Notes: generated by a model not told the origin, from the letters alone. A DNA stretch of 64,000 nucleotides from Collinsella sp. BA40 (GCF_008014645.1 NZ_VOWY01000007.1:124001-188000); one strand, 5' to 3'; shown: positions 52,885 to 62,204, counted from the stretch's first letter. Numbers and translations are program-made.

Positions 52885-53623
52885 GGCGCTGTGCTTGCTG
52901 CTCGCCGGGGACGCGGTGGGCGATTTCTGGTTGCAGTCGGATGATCTTGCGAGCAAGAAAGATCGCTCGAGCGCAGCGATGCTACGACATGGTGCCATCT
53001 ATGCGGCGGCCATGGCGGTGGCTGCCGCCCTCGTCGCTATCGGCTTGCGGTGCGATCCATGGGCGGCGCTGGTTGCTTGGGCCGGCCTGGGCCTTGCCCA
53101 TGCGCTCATCGATGGCATCGCGCGTCCCGTGCTGAAGCGCCTCTGTCCCGGCGACCTGCGTCGGTTCCTTCTGGATCAGGCGCTCCATCTCATCTGCTGC
53201 GTTCTGGCGGCCCTGTACCTGGCGCCGCGCAGCGCGGTCGGGCTCACGCCATATTGGAGCGAGACTTTGGCATGGGCCGCGTCTCTGCTGTTGAGCGGCG
53301 CGCCCGTATGCGTGCTGGTCAAGCTCGTGCTGGGCGAGCTTCGCGAAGTGGCGCACGATGCTTCCAACGATACGGTGCGGCCGGGCGAGCCCGTCAACTC
53401 GGGCCGTGTGATCGGCATCCTCGAGCGCCTGCTGGTCTGCACGCTTACGCTGCTGGGGGAGTTCAGCGCCATCGCCTTCGTCATCACGGCCAAGAGTATC
53501 GCCCGCTACGAGAAGATGAAGGACGATAAGGTCTTCGCGGAAATCTACCTTGTAGGCACCCTCGCCAGCGTGGCGGGTGCCATCGCGGTGCCGCTGTTTG
53601 TGCGCTGGATGGTGGCGCTGTAG
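52868..53623 (+). CDS. DUF3307-type integral membrane protein
   Basis: A 251-residue membrane protein with about six hydrophobic helices, GTG start with GGAAG upstream. LLAGDAVGDFWLQSDDLASKK near the N-terminus, HALIDGIARP and LDQALHLICC are the conserved histidine/aspartate-bearing blocks of DUF3307, a family regularly found beside SatD genes. The C-terminal RVIGILERLLVCTLTLLGEFSAIAFVITAKSIARYEKM is also characteristic. Role unknown; the pair is presumably a membrane partner plus cytoplasmic sensor. Confidence 0.8.
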   Translation: MAIVGEALCLLLAGDAVGDFWLQSDDLASKKDRSSAAMLRHGAIYAAAMAVAAALVAIGLRCDPWAALVAWAGLGLAHALIDGIARPVLKRLCPGDLRRFLLDQALHLICCVLAALYLAPRSAVGLTPYWSETLAWAASLLLSGAPVCVLVKLVLGELREVAHDASNDTVRPGEPVNSGRVIGILERLLVCTLTLLGEFSAIAFVITAKSIARYEKMKDDKVFAEIYLVGTLASVAGAIAVPLFVRWMVAL

Positions 53624-53786
53624 GGTGCACGCGGCGCATGTGCGGCCGTTCCGCGGAAGCGCGGGCGAATCGTAGCCTGCCGCGTGTTTTGGCAGATCGG
53701 AGCCGGAGCGCGTCGCTGCGCTGGCTCACAGGACATGTGCTTGCAGGCAGTGCGATGTGATGACGAATACATGAGAGGTTGGCGTA

Positions 53787-54575
53787 TTGGTGGACCAGGG
53801 ATTTAGGAATGCTGCGCGCGATGCGTTTGGTTCGTATACGGCTCGCTATGACGGTGGCGACGAGCGTATCGCTCTCAAAATCGAGCACACCTATGAGGTC
53901 GCAGCACTTTGCGAGCGGATTGCCTGCGATGAGGGTTTGGACGCTAGAGATGTGGACCTGGCGTGGCTGTGCGGACTGTTGCACGATATTGGCCGGTTCG
54001 AGCAGCTGCGTCGTTGGAATACGTTTAGCGATGCGGCGTCGTGCAGCCATGCGATGCTCGGGCTGGATGTATTGGGGACGGAGCTTGTTCACTTTACGGA
54101 TAACGCAGCGTGGACGCCTCTTATTCGCAAGGCAGTGGCGCACCATAGCGATTACCGACTGCCTGTAGACCTAAGTGATCGAGAGCACATCTTCTGCACT
54201 ATAACGCGCGATGCGGATAAGGTCGATATCCTGCGTGTGTTCAACCAGTCGAGTTGCGATGCCGTGCTGGGTATGGCTCCGGGGGAGTTTTGCCATGGCC
54301 GCATCTCGGATACGGCGCTCGTCGGGTTTAGGGAGCGGCGTTGCCTCTCGCGCGATGAGCGCGTGGAGTCCCTTGACGGACTGCTGGGCACGGTGTGCCT
54401 CGTTTTCGAACTGGAGCATCGCGCGGCACGGGCCGCCGTATGCGAGCGCGGGTATCTCGAGCACTTGCTGGACGCCCCATTTGGATTGGACGCCGTTTTC
54501 GCTAACGTGGTTACGCAGGATCGCTGGAACGAAGTGCGTGCCGCCATGCGTGCGTGGGAGAGCGCGCAGGGATAG
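53787..54575 (+). CDS. HD-domain hydrolase
   Basis: A 262-residue HD-superfamily phosphohydrolase. The metal motif is complete: KIEHTYEVAALCERIA (first His), LCGLLHDIGRFEQL (HD), AVAHHSDYRLP and ITRDADKVDILRVF (final Asp). Nucleotides or cyclic dinucleotides are common substrates of the superfamily, but this member's substrate is not known. The start is taken as TTG 53787, with GAGAGG upstream; GTG 53790 is an alternative. It may be co-transcribed with the SatD pair, 163 bp away. Confidence 0.82.
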   Translation: MVDQGFRNAARDAFGSYTARYDGGDERIALKIEHTYEVAALCERIACDEGLDARDVDLAWLCGLLHDIGRFEQLRRWNTFSDAASCSHAMLGLDVLGTELVHFTDNAAWTPLIRKAVAHHSDYRLPVDLSDREHIFCTITRDADKVDILRVFNQSSCDAVLGMAPGEFCHGRISDTALVGFRERRCLSRDERVESLDGLLGTVCLVFELEHRAARAAVCERGYLEHLLDAPFGLDAVFANVVTQDRWNEVRAAMRAWESAQG

Positions 54576-54804
54576 GTATCCATGCGTAAGAGGCTCCTCT
54601 ACACGAGGCGGCTGAGGGAAGCGGTGCGGAATACCGTCCAAGCTTTTTCGTCCAAAAGAAAAATCAAAATGTTGCGCAACAAATCGTAGGGAAGTGCGCA
54701 TAGACTAAAGGAAGCCCGCCTCCGCGTTTCCAATGTGTACCGAGGGTCTTTATGTTTACACTTTGTGCGGAGCGAATCTTGGCGCCCCTGGGCGAGGTGC
54801 CATC

Positions 54805-54826
54805 GGTTGCGCGTGCACGCGCAACC
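54805..54826. repeat. 22-bp perfect palindrome
   Basis: GGTTGCGCGTG and its exact reverse complement meet without a loop. It is the first of three structured elements in the 54.8-54.9 kb intergenic region; it may be a protein-binding site or a cruciform. Confidence 0.55.
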
Positions 54827-54831
54827 CGCAT

Positions 54832-54873
54832 AACGCCGTGCCATTCGTTTCGCTGCCAGGCACGGCGTTCTTT
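54832..54873 (+). terminator. Terminator-like hairpin
   Basis: AACGCCGTGCC (54832-54842) pairs with GGCACGGCGTT (54859-54869) and is followed by CTTTT. The upstream gene on this strand ends 256 bp earlier. Confidence 0.65.
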
Positions 54874-54874
54874 T

Positions 54875-54905
54875 CGGCCGGTCCATCGGGGGACCGGCCG
54901 TTTTT
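54875..54905 (+). terminator. Second terminator hairpin
   Basis: A perfect 10-bp stem CGGCCGGTCC/GGACCGGCCG with a 6-nt loop runs into TTTTT, directly behind the preceding hairpin. Confidence 0.8.
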
Positions 54906-55014
54906 GTTTGCCGGCGCGTGCGTTATGGCGGTACGGGGCGTGCGATGCACGATGCGCATGGATCGGCCGGACGGGCACGATGGGCGTCGTTGCCGTCACG
55001 CTGCTGCGCGCATC

Positions 55015-55063
55015 AAAACGCAGCGGGGCCCGAGCACGCTGCTGCGCGCCCGGGCCCCGCTGC
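55015..55063 (-). terminator. Terminator of the GT39/GT2 operon
   Basis: On the minus strand a 13-bp stem (GCAGCGGGGCCCG/CGGGCCCCGCTGC) follows the stop at 55066 and ends in GTTTTG. Confidence 0.75.
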
Positions 55064-55065
55064 GG

Positions 55066-56616
55066 CTAATCGGCCTTCTCTATGCGGTACAGGTTGACGG
55101 GATACTTCACCACGATGCCGGAGACGCCGGTATCGACCGCGCGGTATCCCTGCCGCTCCAGCGCCTCGTTGGCGGCGTCCAGGCTCTCGGGGCTTTCCAG
55201 CAGCAGCCAGTACGTGGTGTCCGGCGCAAGCTCGGGCGCATGTGCGGCATCGAACGGATCGTTGGCGTTTTCGGGGAGGTACACCGAGAGCACGGTCCAG
55301 TCGAGCGCGTAGGTATCGGTGAGAACGGTGTCGCCGGGCTCGATCAACTCCTCGAGCTTCTGCATGGTCTGCTCGTGGAACTCGAAGCGGCCGAAGGCGT
55401 TGGACGTGCTGCGCGCATACGAGGGCGCGCCCACCAGCGCCACCGCTAGGGCGATACCCCAAACGGCGCAGGGCCTGTCAAACGCGCGCGCCGCCATGAC
55501 CCCCAGCATGATCCATGCAATGGGGGCGATGGGGAAGAGGTAGCGGGTGATAAGGAAGGGATGCACGGCGTGGGAGAGGCCCAGGCCCACCAGGATGGTG
55601 CCAAGCCACGCAAACATGCCCGCGCCCAGCCAGGTGCGCAGCACGAGCGACTGCTCGTCGTCCTTTGCGCGCGTGGATGCGCGCGTGGCGTACATGGTGT
55701 AGGCGAATAGCGCGAAGAAGCCCACCAGCAGGATCTGGCCCAGAAGCGGGCCGCGGCCAAGCTGGAACGGGAACGTGAGACAGGTTGCAAGCGACGGGAT
55801 GTTCTGCAGCCAAAAGCCGTCGGATGACCGCTTGAAGGTGTCAAGCAGGACGAGCAGCCAGGGAAGGTAGGTGGCAAGGGCGCAGGCGCAGGTGGCGACC
55901 ATCTTGCCCACGTGCGCGCGTCGCGCGAGCGAGACGACCATGAGGGCGAAGAGGATGAGGCCCGCGGCGAGAAAGCCGTAGTAGTGGCAGTAGGATGCGA
56001 GCGCCGCGCTCAGGCCCAGCGCGATATGCGCGGGCCATGCGTGCCTCTCCAGGCAGGTGTACAGCAGGCAGAAGCTCGCGAACACGAAGAAGGCCGTCCA
56101 GGAGTACATGCGCAGCTCGGTGTTGTACGTTACGGCGTTGTGCATGAACGCCCAGCACAGCATGGTGCACGCCGCGGGACCGGCTCCAAACTTCCTTCGA
56201 ACGAAGGTGGCGCACAGGGCGAGCGACGCCCCATACGGGATGAGCGATGCCAGGCCATAGGCCCACGCCTGGTCTCCAAAGATGCGGTAGAGCACCATGA
56301 GCACCGCGTAGAAGAAGGGCGGGTGCACATCGGCTGCCGTGGCATCGAGCATCTCCTTGAAGCCCATGTGCGAGAGCAGGACCGAGAAGCACTCGTCGCT
56401 CCAGAAATCGTAGGTGAAGATGCGGGGCACGTAGATGCCAAGCAAGACGACGGCCAAAAGCGCGACGAGAACGGTTCCAAGCCGGCCCGTCTTGCGAGCG
56501 GTGCCGGCATCGGCGGTTGCGAGGGCGCCGGTGGTCGCGGCGGGGTGCGTCGAGGGACGGGCGTCTGAGGCGTCGGCACCGGCGCTGCGTGCGGATGATG
56601 CGAGGTGGTTGTGCAT
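55066..56616 (-). CDS. GT39-type membrane glycosyltransferase (ArnT/PMT-like)
   Basis: A 516-residue GT-C transferase with about ten to twelve membrane helices. The early extracytoplasmic motif DFWSDECFS (acidic D-E catalytic pair, near residue 70) and a second acidic/histidine loop (DATAADVHPPFFY) identify the GT39 fold. The C-terminal 130 residues form a soluble domain. It follows the GT2 enzyme with a 21-bp gap, suggesting the classic pair: GT2 makes a polyprenyl-phosphate sugar, which this protein transfers to an exported acceptor. The acceptor is unknown. Confidence 0.85.
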   Translation of the reverse strand: MHNHLASSARSAGADASDARPSTHPAATTGALATADAGTARKTGRLGTVLVALLAVVLLGIYVPRIFTYDFWSDECFSVLLSHMGFKEMLDATAADVHPPFFYAVLMVLYRIFGDQAWAYGLASLIPYGASLALCATFVRRKFGAGPAACTMLCWAFMHNAVTYNTELRMYSWTAFFVFASFCLLYTCLERHAWPAHIALGLSAALASYCHYYGFLAAGLILFALMVVSLARRAHVGKMVATCACALATYLPWLLVLLDTFKRSSDGFWLQNIPSLATCLTFPFQLGRGPLLGQILLVGFFALFAYTMYATRASTRAKDDEQSLVLRTWLGAGMFAWLGTILVGLGLSHAVHPFLITRYLFPIAPIAWIMLGVMAARAFDRPCAVWGIALAVALVGAPSYARSTSNAFGRFEFHEQTMQKLEELIEPGDTVLTDTYALDWTVLSVYLPENANDPFDAAHAPELAPDTTYWLLLESPESLDAANEALERQGYRAVDTGVSGIVVKYPVNLYRIEKAD

Positions 56617-56637
56617 GGTGCTACTTTCTGGGGCTGG

Positions 56638-57768
56638 CTAGCGTTCGGACGTGGACGCGCGGCGATTCGTTGGCGTGCGGGATGCGTGCGCGCTGCCCGG
56701 TTCGGGGCGTTTCGGTGCTGCGGGGGCGGTGTCGCCCTGCCATGCCGCCGTCGTGGGCTGCGATGCATCGCACCACGCGTGCGCGCGCGGCTCCACGTTG
56801 GTCTCGCGCACGAGGTAGAGCGGACGGCGCTTGGTCTCTAGGTAGGTCTTGGCGAGGTACTGACCCATGATGCCCAGGCATAGCAGCTGGATGCCGCCGA
56901 GGAACGTGATGATGCACGCCAGTGATGGCCAGCCCTGCACGGGGTCGCCGAAGAGCATCGCGCGTACCAGGATGACCAGCATGGCCAGCAGCGCCGCGAT
57001 GCACAGGACGATGCCGGTGAGCGAGGCGAACGACAAGGGGGCGGTGGAGAAGGCCACGATGCCGTCGAGCGCGTAGAGCAGCAGCGAGAAGAAGCTCCAT
57101 TTGGTCTCGCCGGCGGCGCGGTCCGTGTGCTGGTAGGGCACCCAGACGTTCTTGAACCCCACCCATCCGAAGATGCCCTTCGAAAAGCGGTTGTACTCGC
57201 GAAGCGAGAGGATCGCATCTACCACGGGCCGCCGCATGAGGCGGTAGTCGCGCGCGCCGTCCACGATGTCGGCGGTCGAGATCTTCTGGATGATCTTGTA
57301 GAACTGGCGGGCGAAGAACGAGCGGATGGGCGGTTCGCCGTCGCGGTTCACGCGCCGGGCCGCCACGGAGTCGGCGTGTTCGCGCTGCAGGGTGCAAAAC
57401 ATCTCGATGAGCAGCGACGGCGGATCTTGCAGGTCGGCGTCGAGGATGGCGGTGTAGGCGCCGCGGGCCGCGTCGAGCCCCGCGTAGATGGCGGCCTCCT
57501 TGCCGAAGTTGCGCGAGAACGATACCCAGCGGATGGCGAGGCGCCCTTCGAGCCGGGGGTGCGACGGCGGGTTGGCGGGCAGCGCCTTCGCCACCTCGAG
57601 CGTGCGGTCGCGCGAGCCGTCGTCCACGAAGATCAGCTCGAAGCGCAGGTCCTCGTCTACGCGCTGGAGGAGCTCGTCGAGGGTCGCGGCGACCTCGTTA
57701 TAGAACAGCGGGAGGCAGTCCTCCTCGTTATAGCAGGGAACTACCAAAGACAGGAGCTCGTCGTGCAT
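56638..57768 (-). CDS. GT2 polyprenyl-phosphate glycosyltransferase (DPM1/GtrB-like)
   Basis: A 376-residue GT-A enzyme. SLVVPCYNEEDCLPLFY begins the fold and FVDDGSRDRT is the first nucleotide-binding Asp. VSFSRNFGKEAAIYAGL and ILDADLQDPP (DxD, near residue 118) complete the donor site. Two C-terminal membrane helices (about 235-260 and 275-300) are followed by YLAKTYLETKRRPLY and a low-complexity tail of about 55 residues. GtrB-like proteins make undecaprenyl-phosphate glucose or a related sugar. The start at 57768 has AAGGTG upstream; an in-frame start at 57789 is less likely. It forms an operon with the GT39 gene. Confidence 0.9.
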   Translation of the reverse strand: MHDELLSLVVPCYNEEDCLPLFYNEVAATLDELLQRVDEDLRFELIFVDDGSRDRTLEVAKALPANPPSHPRLEGRLAIRWVSFSRNFGKEAAIYAGLDAARGAYTAILDADLQDPPSLLIEMFCTLQREHADSVAARRVNRDGEPPIRSFFARQFYKIIQKISTADIVDGARDYRLMRRPVVDAILSLREYNRFSKGIFGWVGFKNVWVPYQHTDRAAGETKWSFFSLLLYALDGIVAFSTAPLSFASLTGIVLCIAALLAMLVILVRAMLFGDPVQGWPSLACIITFLGGIQLLCLGIMGQYLAKTYLETKRRPLYLVRETNVEPRAHAWCDASQPTTAAWQGDTAPAAPKRPEPGSAHASRTPTNRRASTSER

Positions 57769-58143
57769 ATCGGTCACCTTACCGCCCAACCCTATGATGT
57801 TCAGTCGATATTCGAGTATAGCGAACTATCGCCCGGGCGTTCGACTGCTGCTTCCATACGGGGAGGGCTGGCTGCGGATGCGGGGCGCCCCGCCGTCGCT
57901 CGATTCGAAAAACACTCCATACATGTAAAGAGTTTGCGCGGGCGTCGCCCTCGGCTACGCCGCTGCTATCATATAAAGCGTTCCCGCGTGCTGCGTGAAA
58001 CGCGAACGGTTGCCGTTTTTCTGCAAGCGTTTCGCCGGCGTCCCGGGTGCCTTGGCGGCTTCCCGCAAACGCGGGCGCCGCGGTGGTGCCGGCCAGGGGG
58101 CGCGCGCTGCATGCGCACCGTATGAAACGGAAAGGTTGTTCTT
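57769..58143. other. Divergent intergenic region upstream of glmM
   Basis: No gene. The AT-rich stretch TATCATATAAAG at 57967-57978 is -10-like for glmM but lacks a good -35. The rest is GC-rich and featureless. AAAGG precedes the glmM ATG. Confidence 0.4.
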
Positions 58144-59487
58144 ATGAAGTATTTCGGCACCGATGGCTTCCGCGGCCGTGCAAACGAGGGTCTCAACGTT
58201 GACCACGCCTATAAGATCGGTCGCTTCGTTGGCTGGTACTATGGCGCCCGCCAGGGCAAGAAGGCCCGTATCATCATTGGCAAGGACACGCGCTTGTCCA
58301 GCTACATGTTCGAGTCCGCGCTGGTGGCCGGCCTGGTTGCCAGCGGCGCCGATGCCTACATGCTGCACGTCATCCCCACGCCCGGCGTGTCCTACGAGGT
58401 CGTGGACGGCGCCTTCGACTGCGGCGTCATGATCACGGCGAGCCACAACCCCTACACGGACAACGGCATCAAGCTGGTTAACTGCGAGGGTTACAAGATG
58501 GACGAGGACGTCTTGGAGCTCGTGGAGGACTACATCGACGGCAAGTCCGAGGTTCCGCTGGCCACCGGCGAGAACATCGGCTGCACCGTGGATTACATGC
58601 AGGGCCGCAACCGCTACATCGCCCACCTTATCGCTAGCTGCGGGTTCTCGCTGCAGGGTATGAAGATCGGCCTGGACTGCGCGAACGGCTCTGCCTCCAG
58701 CGTCGCCCGCCCGGTGTTCGACGCCCTGGGCGCCGAGACCCATGTGATCAACAACGCGCCGAACGGCTACAACATCAACGTTGCATGCGGCTCTACGCAC
58801 ATCGAGGGCCTGCAGCGCTTCGTGGTGGAAAACGGCCTGGACGTGGGCTTTGCCTACGACGGCGACGCCGACCGCTGCCTGGCTGTTGACGAGCGCGGCC
58901 GCCTGGTAGACGGTGACCTGATCCTGTACGTGTGCGGCACCTACATGAGCAAGCACGGCCGCCTGGCCAAGAACACCGTGGTTCCCACCGTGATGGGCAA
59001 CTTCGGCTTCTTCCGCGCCCTCGAGGCCGCCGGCCTGAACTACGAGAAGACCGACGTGGGCGATAAGTACGTGTACGCCTGCATGCGCGAGAACGGCTAC
59101 AACTTCGGCGGCGAACAGAGCGGCCACATCATCTTTGGCGACCTTGCCAAGACCGGTGACGGCATCCTTACCTCGCTGCGCGTCATGGAGGTGCTGCGCG
59201 CCGAGCGCGAGAAGCTCTCAGAGCTCACGCGTCCGGTCAAGCTGTACCCGCAGCAGCTGGTGAACGTCCGCGTGTCCGACAAGGACGCGGTGATGAACGG
59301 CGAGGACATCAAGGCCGCCATCGCCGAGGCCGAGGCCTTCCTGGAGGGCAACGGCCGCGTGTTCGTGCGCGCATCCGGCACCGAGCCGCTGGTTCGCGTG
59401 CTCACCGAGGCTCCCGACGACAAGCTGTGCACCGAGGCCGGCGCCATCGTGCTGAAGGCCCTGGAGAAGTACAAGCTCGCCGATTAG
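58144..59487 (+). CDS. glmM: Phosphoglucosamine mutase
   Basis: A 447-residue GlmM converting glucosamine-6-phosphate to glucosamine-1-phosphate, the route to UDP-GlcNAc for peptidoglycan and for the capsule sugars made in this window. It starts MKYFGTDGFRGRAN, typical of GlmM. The phosphoserine loop is TASHNPYTDNG (about 99), the metal loop DGDADRCLAVDE (about 240), the sugar loop GGEQSGHII (about 322) and the phosphate loop RASGTEPLVRV (about 416). Confidence 0.95.
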   Translation: MKYFGTDGFRGRANEGLNVDHAYKIGRFVGWYYGARQGKKARIIIGKDTRLSSYMFESALVAGLVASGADAYMLHVIPTPGVSYEVVDGAFDCGVMITASHNPYTDNGIKLVNCEGYKMDEDVLELVEDYIDGKSEVPLATGENIGCTVDYMQGRNRYIAHLIASCGFSLQGMKIGLDCANGSASSVARPVFDALGAETHVINNAPNGYNINVACGSTHIEGLQRFVVENGLDVGFAYDGDADRCLAVDERGRLVDGDLILYVCGTYMSKHGRLAKNTVVPTVMGNFGFFRALEAAGLNYEKTDVGDKYVYACMRENGYNFGGEQSGHIIFGDLAKTGDGILTSLRVMEVLRAEREKLSELTRPVKLYPQQLVNVRVSDKDAVMNGEDIKAAIAEAEAFLEGNGRVFVRASGTEPLVRVLTEAPDDKLCTEAGAIVLKALEKYKLAD

Positions 59488-59507
59488 GGCCGAGCTCGAT
59501 CGATTGC

Positions 59508-59553
59508 AAAACGGGAGGGGTCGCCGTTCAAGGGCGCTCCTCCCGTTTCTTTC
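59508..59553 (+). terminator. Terminator of glmM
   Basis: AAACGGGAGG pairs with CCTCCCGTTT across a partly paired 20-nt centre and is followed by TTTCTTTC; it lies 20 bp after the stop. Confidence 0.8.
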
Positions 59554-59648
59554 TGGTGTCTTTTACTTCAGGCAGATAATGTACAATTGTACTAGGCTAT
59601 TATGGCATGGTTTTGTTTCCCTACGTATGCACCAGAGGGGAGCCTGGT

Positions 59649-60536
59649 ATGAATTCGTATGTTCTGACCTGCTGTTCCACTAGCGATTACCCGCGCTCGT
59701 TCTTCGAGGGGCGCGATATTCCGTACGTGTGCTTCCACTACGAGATAGATGGCGAGCAGTATCTGGACGACCTGTACGCATCGTTTTCGCCCGCGGATTT
59801 CTATGCGCGCCTGAAGGGCGGGGCCGAGTCCAAGACCTCCCAGATCAGCATGGGCGAGTACGTCGAGTTTTGGGAGCCCTTCCTGCGCGACGGCAAGGAT
59901 GTGCTGCATGTGACGCTGTCTTCGGGCATCTCGGGAACGTATAACTCGGCGTGCCTGGCCGCGCGCGAGCTGGAGGCGCGCTATCCCGACCGCACGGTGC
60001 GCGTGCTGGATTCCCTGGCGGCGAGCTCGGGTTACGGGCTGCTGGTCGAGCTGCTGGCCGACCGCCGCGACGAGGGCGTTGGCCTGGACGAGCTGGTTGC
60101 ATGGGGCGAGCAGATGCGGCTTCGCGTGAACCACTGGTTCTTCGTGAGCGATCTGGACTGCTTGAAGCGCGGCGGCCGCGTGTCCAATGCGTCCGCCTTG
60201 GTGGCCTCGGCGCTCAAGATCTGCCCGGTTATGAACGTGGACGCAACGGGCCGCCTGGTACCGCGCGAGAAGATTCGCACCAAGAAGAAGGCGACTGCCG
60301 AGCTGGCCCGCCTCATGGTGGAACTCGCCGAGGGCGGCATCGGGTACGACGGGCTGTGCCGCATCTCCCACTCCGATTGCCGCGAGGACGCGCAGAAGCT
60401 CGCCGAGCTGGTGGAGGAGAGCATTCCGCCGCTGAAGGGCAAGATCCAGATCTGTGACATCGGAACCGTGATCGGCTCCCATACGGGCCCGGGCACGGTG
60501 GCGCTGTTCTTCCTGGGCGTGGAACGCGCGGACTAG
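59649..60536 (+). CDS. DegV-family fatty-acid-binding protein
   Basis: A 295-residue DegV protein; members bind fatty acids and some (FakB) present them to the FakA kinase. LTCCSTSDYPRSFFEGRDI is the first block, SKTSQISMGEYVEFWEPFL and HVTLSSGISGTYNSA the ligand-phosphate region, and FVSDLDCLKRGGRVS the conserved RGGR segment. VIGSHTGPGTVALFFLG ends the protein. The start at 59649 follows AGGGGAG; an in-frame start at 59607 has none. No fakA is nearby. Confidence 0.92.
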   Translation: MNSYVLTCCSTSDYPRSFFEGRDIPYVCFHYEIDGEQYLDDLYASFSPADFYARLKGGAESKTSQISMGEYVEFWEPFLRDGKDVLHVTLSSGISGTYNSACLAARELEARYPDRTVRVLDSLAASSGYGLLVELLADRRDEGVGLDELVAWGEQMRLRVNHWFFVSDLDCLKRGGRVSNASALVASALKICPVMNVDATGRLVPREKIRTKKKATAELARLMVELAEGGIGYDGLCRISHSDCREDAQKLAELVEESIPPLKGKIQICDIGTVIGSHTGPGTVALFFLGVERAD

Positions 60537-60584
60537 CGTTTTGGGTCCGAGCTGCTGTACGCGGGGCTTCTCGATAGATATGAA

Positions 60585-60615
60585 GAAAGCCGCATCTCGA
60601 TGAGGTGCGGCTTTC
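60585..60615. terminator. Bidirectional terminator after the degV-family gene
   Basis: GAAAGCCGCATCTC pairs with GAGGTGCGGCTTTC (one G-T pair) over a short loop, with T-rich tails on both strands. It separates convergent genes ending at 60536 and 60683. Confidence 0.8.
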
Positions 60616-60682
60616 TGTGTTACAGGCGGTTGCGGCGGGGGCTCTGCGTGCCCGGATCGCTCGTTGCGGGGTTGGGACGGCG

Positions 60683-61810
60683 TTACAGGAGCCGTTCTGC
60701 CAGCATGGCGGCGAGGGCGGGGATGATGGCGTAGCCGGGGCGACCCTTGCCGCGCGGGAAGAAGAAGCCCTGGCGGTTCTTGCGCAGGCGCTGGCGCGGC
60801 GAGTGGGCCTTGGCGATGGCCTCGTCGGTAAACGGAACGTCGGCGCGGGCGCTCTCCATGGGGTTCTCGGCGCTGGCCTTGATGGGGTCGATAACGGGGC
60901 CGCCGGCGGGATTGACGTCGGCCTCGCGATAGCGCTTCATCATGTCCGCCTGCAGCTGCTGGGCCGAGGGCGGCGTCCAGATGACGGCGTTTGCGCCGGC
61001 CTCGCGCGTCTCGCGCACGGAGAGGGACGAGCGTCCACCCGATGCGATGAGCGGCATGTTGGGGTAGATCTCGCGCAGCTGGCGCAAGACGTTGGGCGTA
61101 TCCTTGCCCGCGGCCACGTTGAGGATCTTGGCGCCCGCCTTGACCTTGGCGCGGGCCACCTCGTCGCACCGGATGACCGTGGCGATGACCGGGATATCGA
61201 TCATGCTGGCGATCTGCTCGACCATCTCGGGGCTGGCGGGGGAGTTCACGATGACGCCCGCGGCGCCCTGCATCTCGGAGACGGCGGCCAGCTGCACGGA
61301 GCGCTTGCCCGCGGTGGTGCCGCCGCCCACGCCAACGAATACGGGGCATTCGGCCACGGTGAGCAGGGCCTGCGTGATGGCGGGCTGCGCGGTGAAGGGG
61401 TAGACGGCGAAGATCGCGTCGGCGTTGGAGTTGCGGATGACCGCTACGTCGGTGGTGTAGAGCAGCGACTTGATGCGGCGGCCGAACAGGGTGAAGCCGC
61501 TGCACTCTTCCATTTCCTCGGGTACCGAGAGGGCGGCCTTGCGGAGCCGGCCCTCGATGGGCGCCGGCTCGAGCGGAAGCACGCCGCCGGGCGTGACGGC
61601 GGTGACGGGCTCGGCGAATTCCTCGGCGAACTCGACTTCGGAGAAATCGATGGTCGCCTCGATGTTCTCGGGGACCTCGGCGGGTACCTGGACCGGGGGC
61701 TCGACGGCCTGCATGGGCGCATCGGGTCGAGGATCGGGCTGCTGGGTTACCGGCTGACCGGACCCCTCGGGCGTGTACGGCGCCTGCTTGTCGGTATGCA
61801 TGGAGTCCAT
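60683..61810 (-). CDS. Uncharacterised protein with a beta/alpha-barrel-like core
   Basis: A 375-residue protein with no family named. Residues 1-65 are Pro/Gln/Glu-rich and probably disordered. The core (about 120-290) shows alternating strands and helices with barrel-like glycine turns: VFVGVGGGTTAGKRSVQL, GAAGVIVNSPASPEMVEQIA, IPVIATVIRCDEVARAKVKAGAKILNVAAG, LIASGGRSSLSVRETREAGANAVIW. This resembles phosphate-binding TIM barrels. A basic tail follows. The ribosome site GGGGG lies before ATG 61810. Enzymatic function cannot be assigned. Confidence 0.7.
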   Translation of the reverse strand: MDSMHTDKQAPYTPEGSGQPVTQQPDPRPDAPMQAVEPPVQVPAEVPENIEATIDFSEVEFAEEFAEPVTAVTPGGVLPLEPAPIEGRLRKAALSVPEEMEECSGFTLFGRRIKSLLYTTDVAVIRNSNADAIFAVYPFTAQPAITQALLTVAECPVFVGVGGGTTAGKRSVQLAAVSEMQGAAGVIVNSPASPEMVEQIASMIDIPVIATVIRCDEVARAKVKAGAKILNVAAGKDTPNVLRQLREIYPNMPLIASGGRSSLSVRETREAGANAVIWTPPSAQQLQADMMKRYREADVNPAGGPVIDPIKASAENPMESARADVPFTDEAIAKAHSPRQRLRKNRQGFFFPRGKGRPGYAIIPALAAMLAERLL

Positions 61811-62057
61811 GGCGTCCCCCTTACGTCAAATGGTTGGTTTTACACGTAATGCGCGAAAACACAGTCGGTTTTACCCGAGCTGAATGAGCTTATACCGAAT
61901 CGCTATGCGAGTCCATGCCGAATCCGCGGATGGTAGCACGGTTCTTTTTACGCCGTGTTATCGAATGCGGATGCGCCGGAGCCGCCCGTCTGCTAGCCTG
62001 GTAGGCTGATGGCGATCGAGTGCGCGCGGCGCTTTGCCCGCGCTGGCGGAAACGGCG

Positions 62058-62204
62058 GTGACGCGTATGAACGGCATGGTGGTTGTTGGTCCGATGCTGC
62101 TGTGCACAGGCGCGGTTTGCGGCGTCGGCCTGCTGTATCTGGCCATCACGTCCCTGCGCGACGCCCGGCGCTCCGGCCGACGCGGCGATCGCCCGCGCGA
62201 CTAG
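62058..62204 (+). CDS. Small single-pass membrane protein (putative)
   Basis: A 45- to 48-residue frame (ATG at 62067, or GTG at 62058). Its hydrophobic helix reads MLLCTGAVCGVGLLYLAIT, followed by an Arg/Asp-rich cytoplasmic-looking tail. Its stop codon overlaps the stop of the convergent methyltransferase gene (CTAG). Composition supports a real small membrane protein, but there is no homology evidence. Confidence 0.4.
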   Translation: MTRMNGMVVVGPMLLCTGAVCGVGLLYLAITSLRDARRSGRRGDRPRD

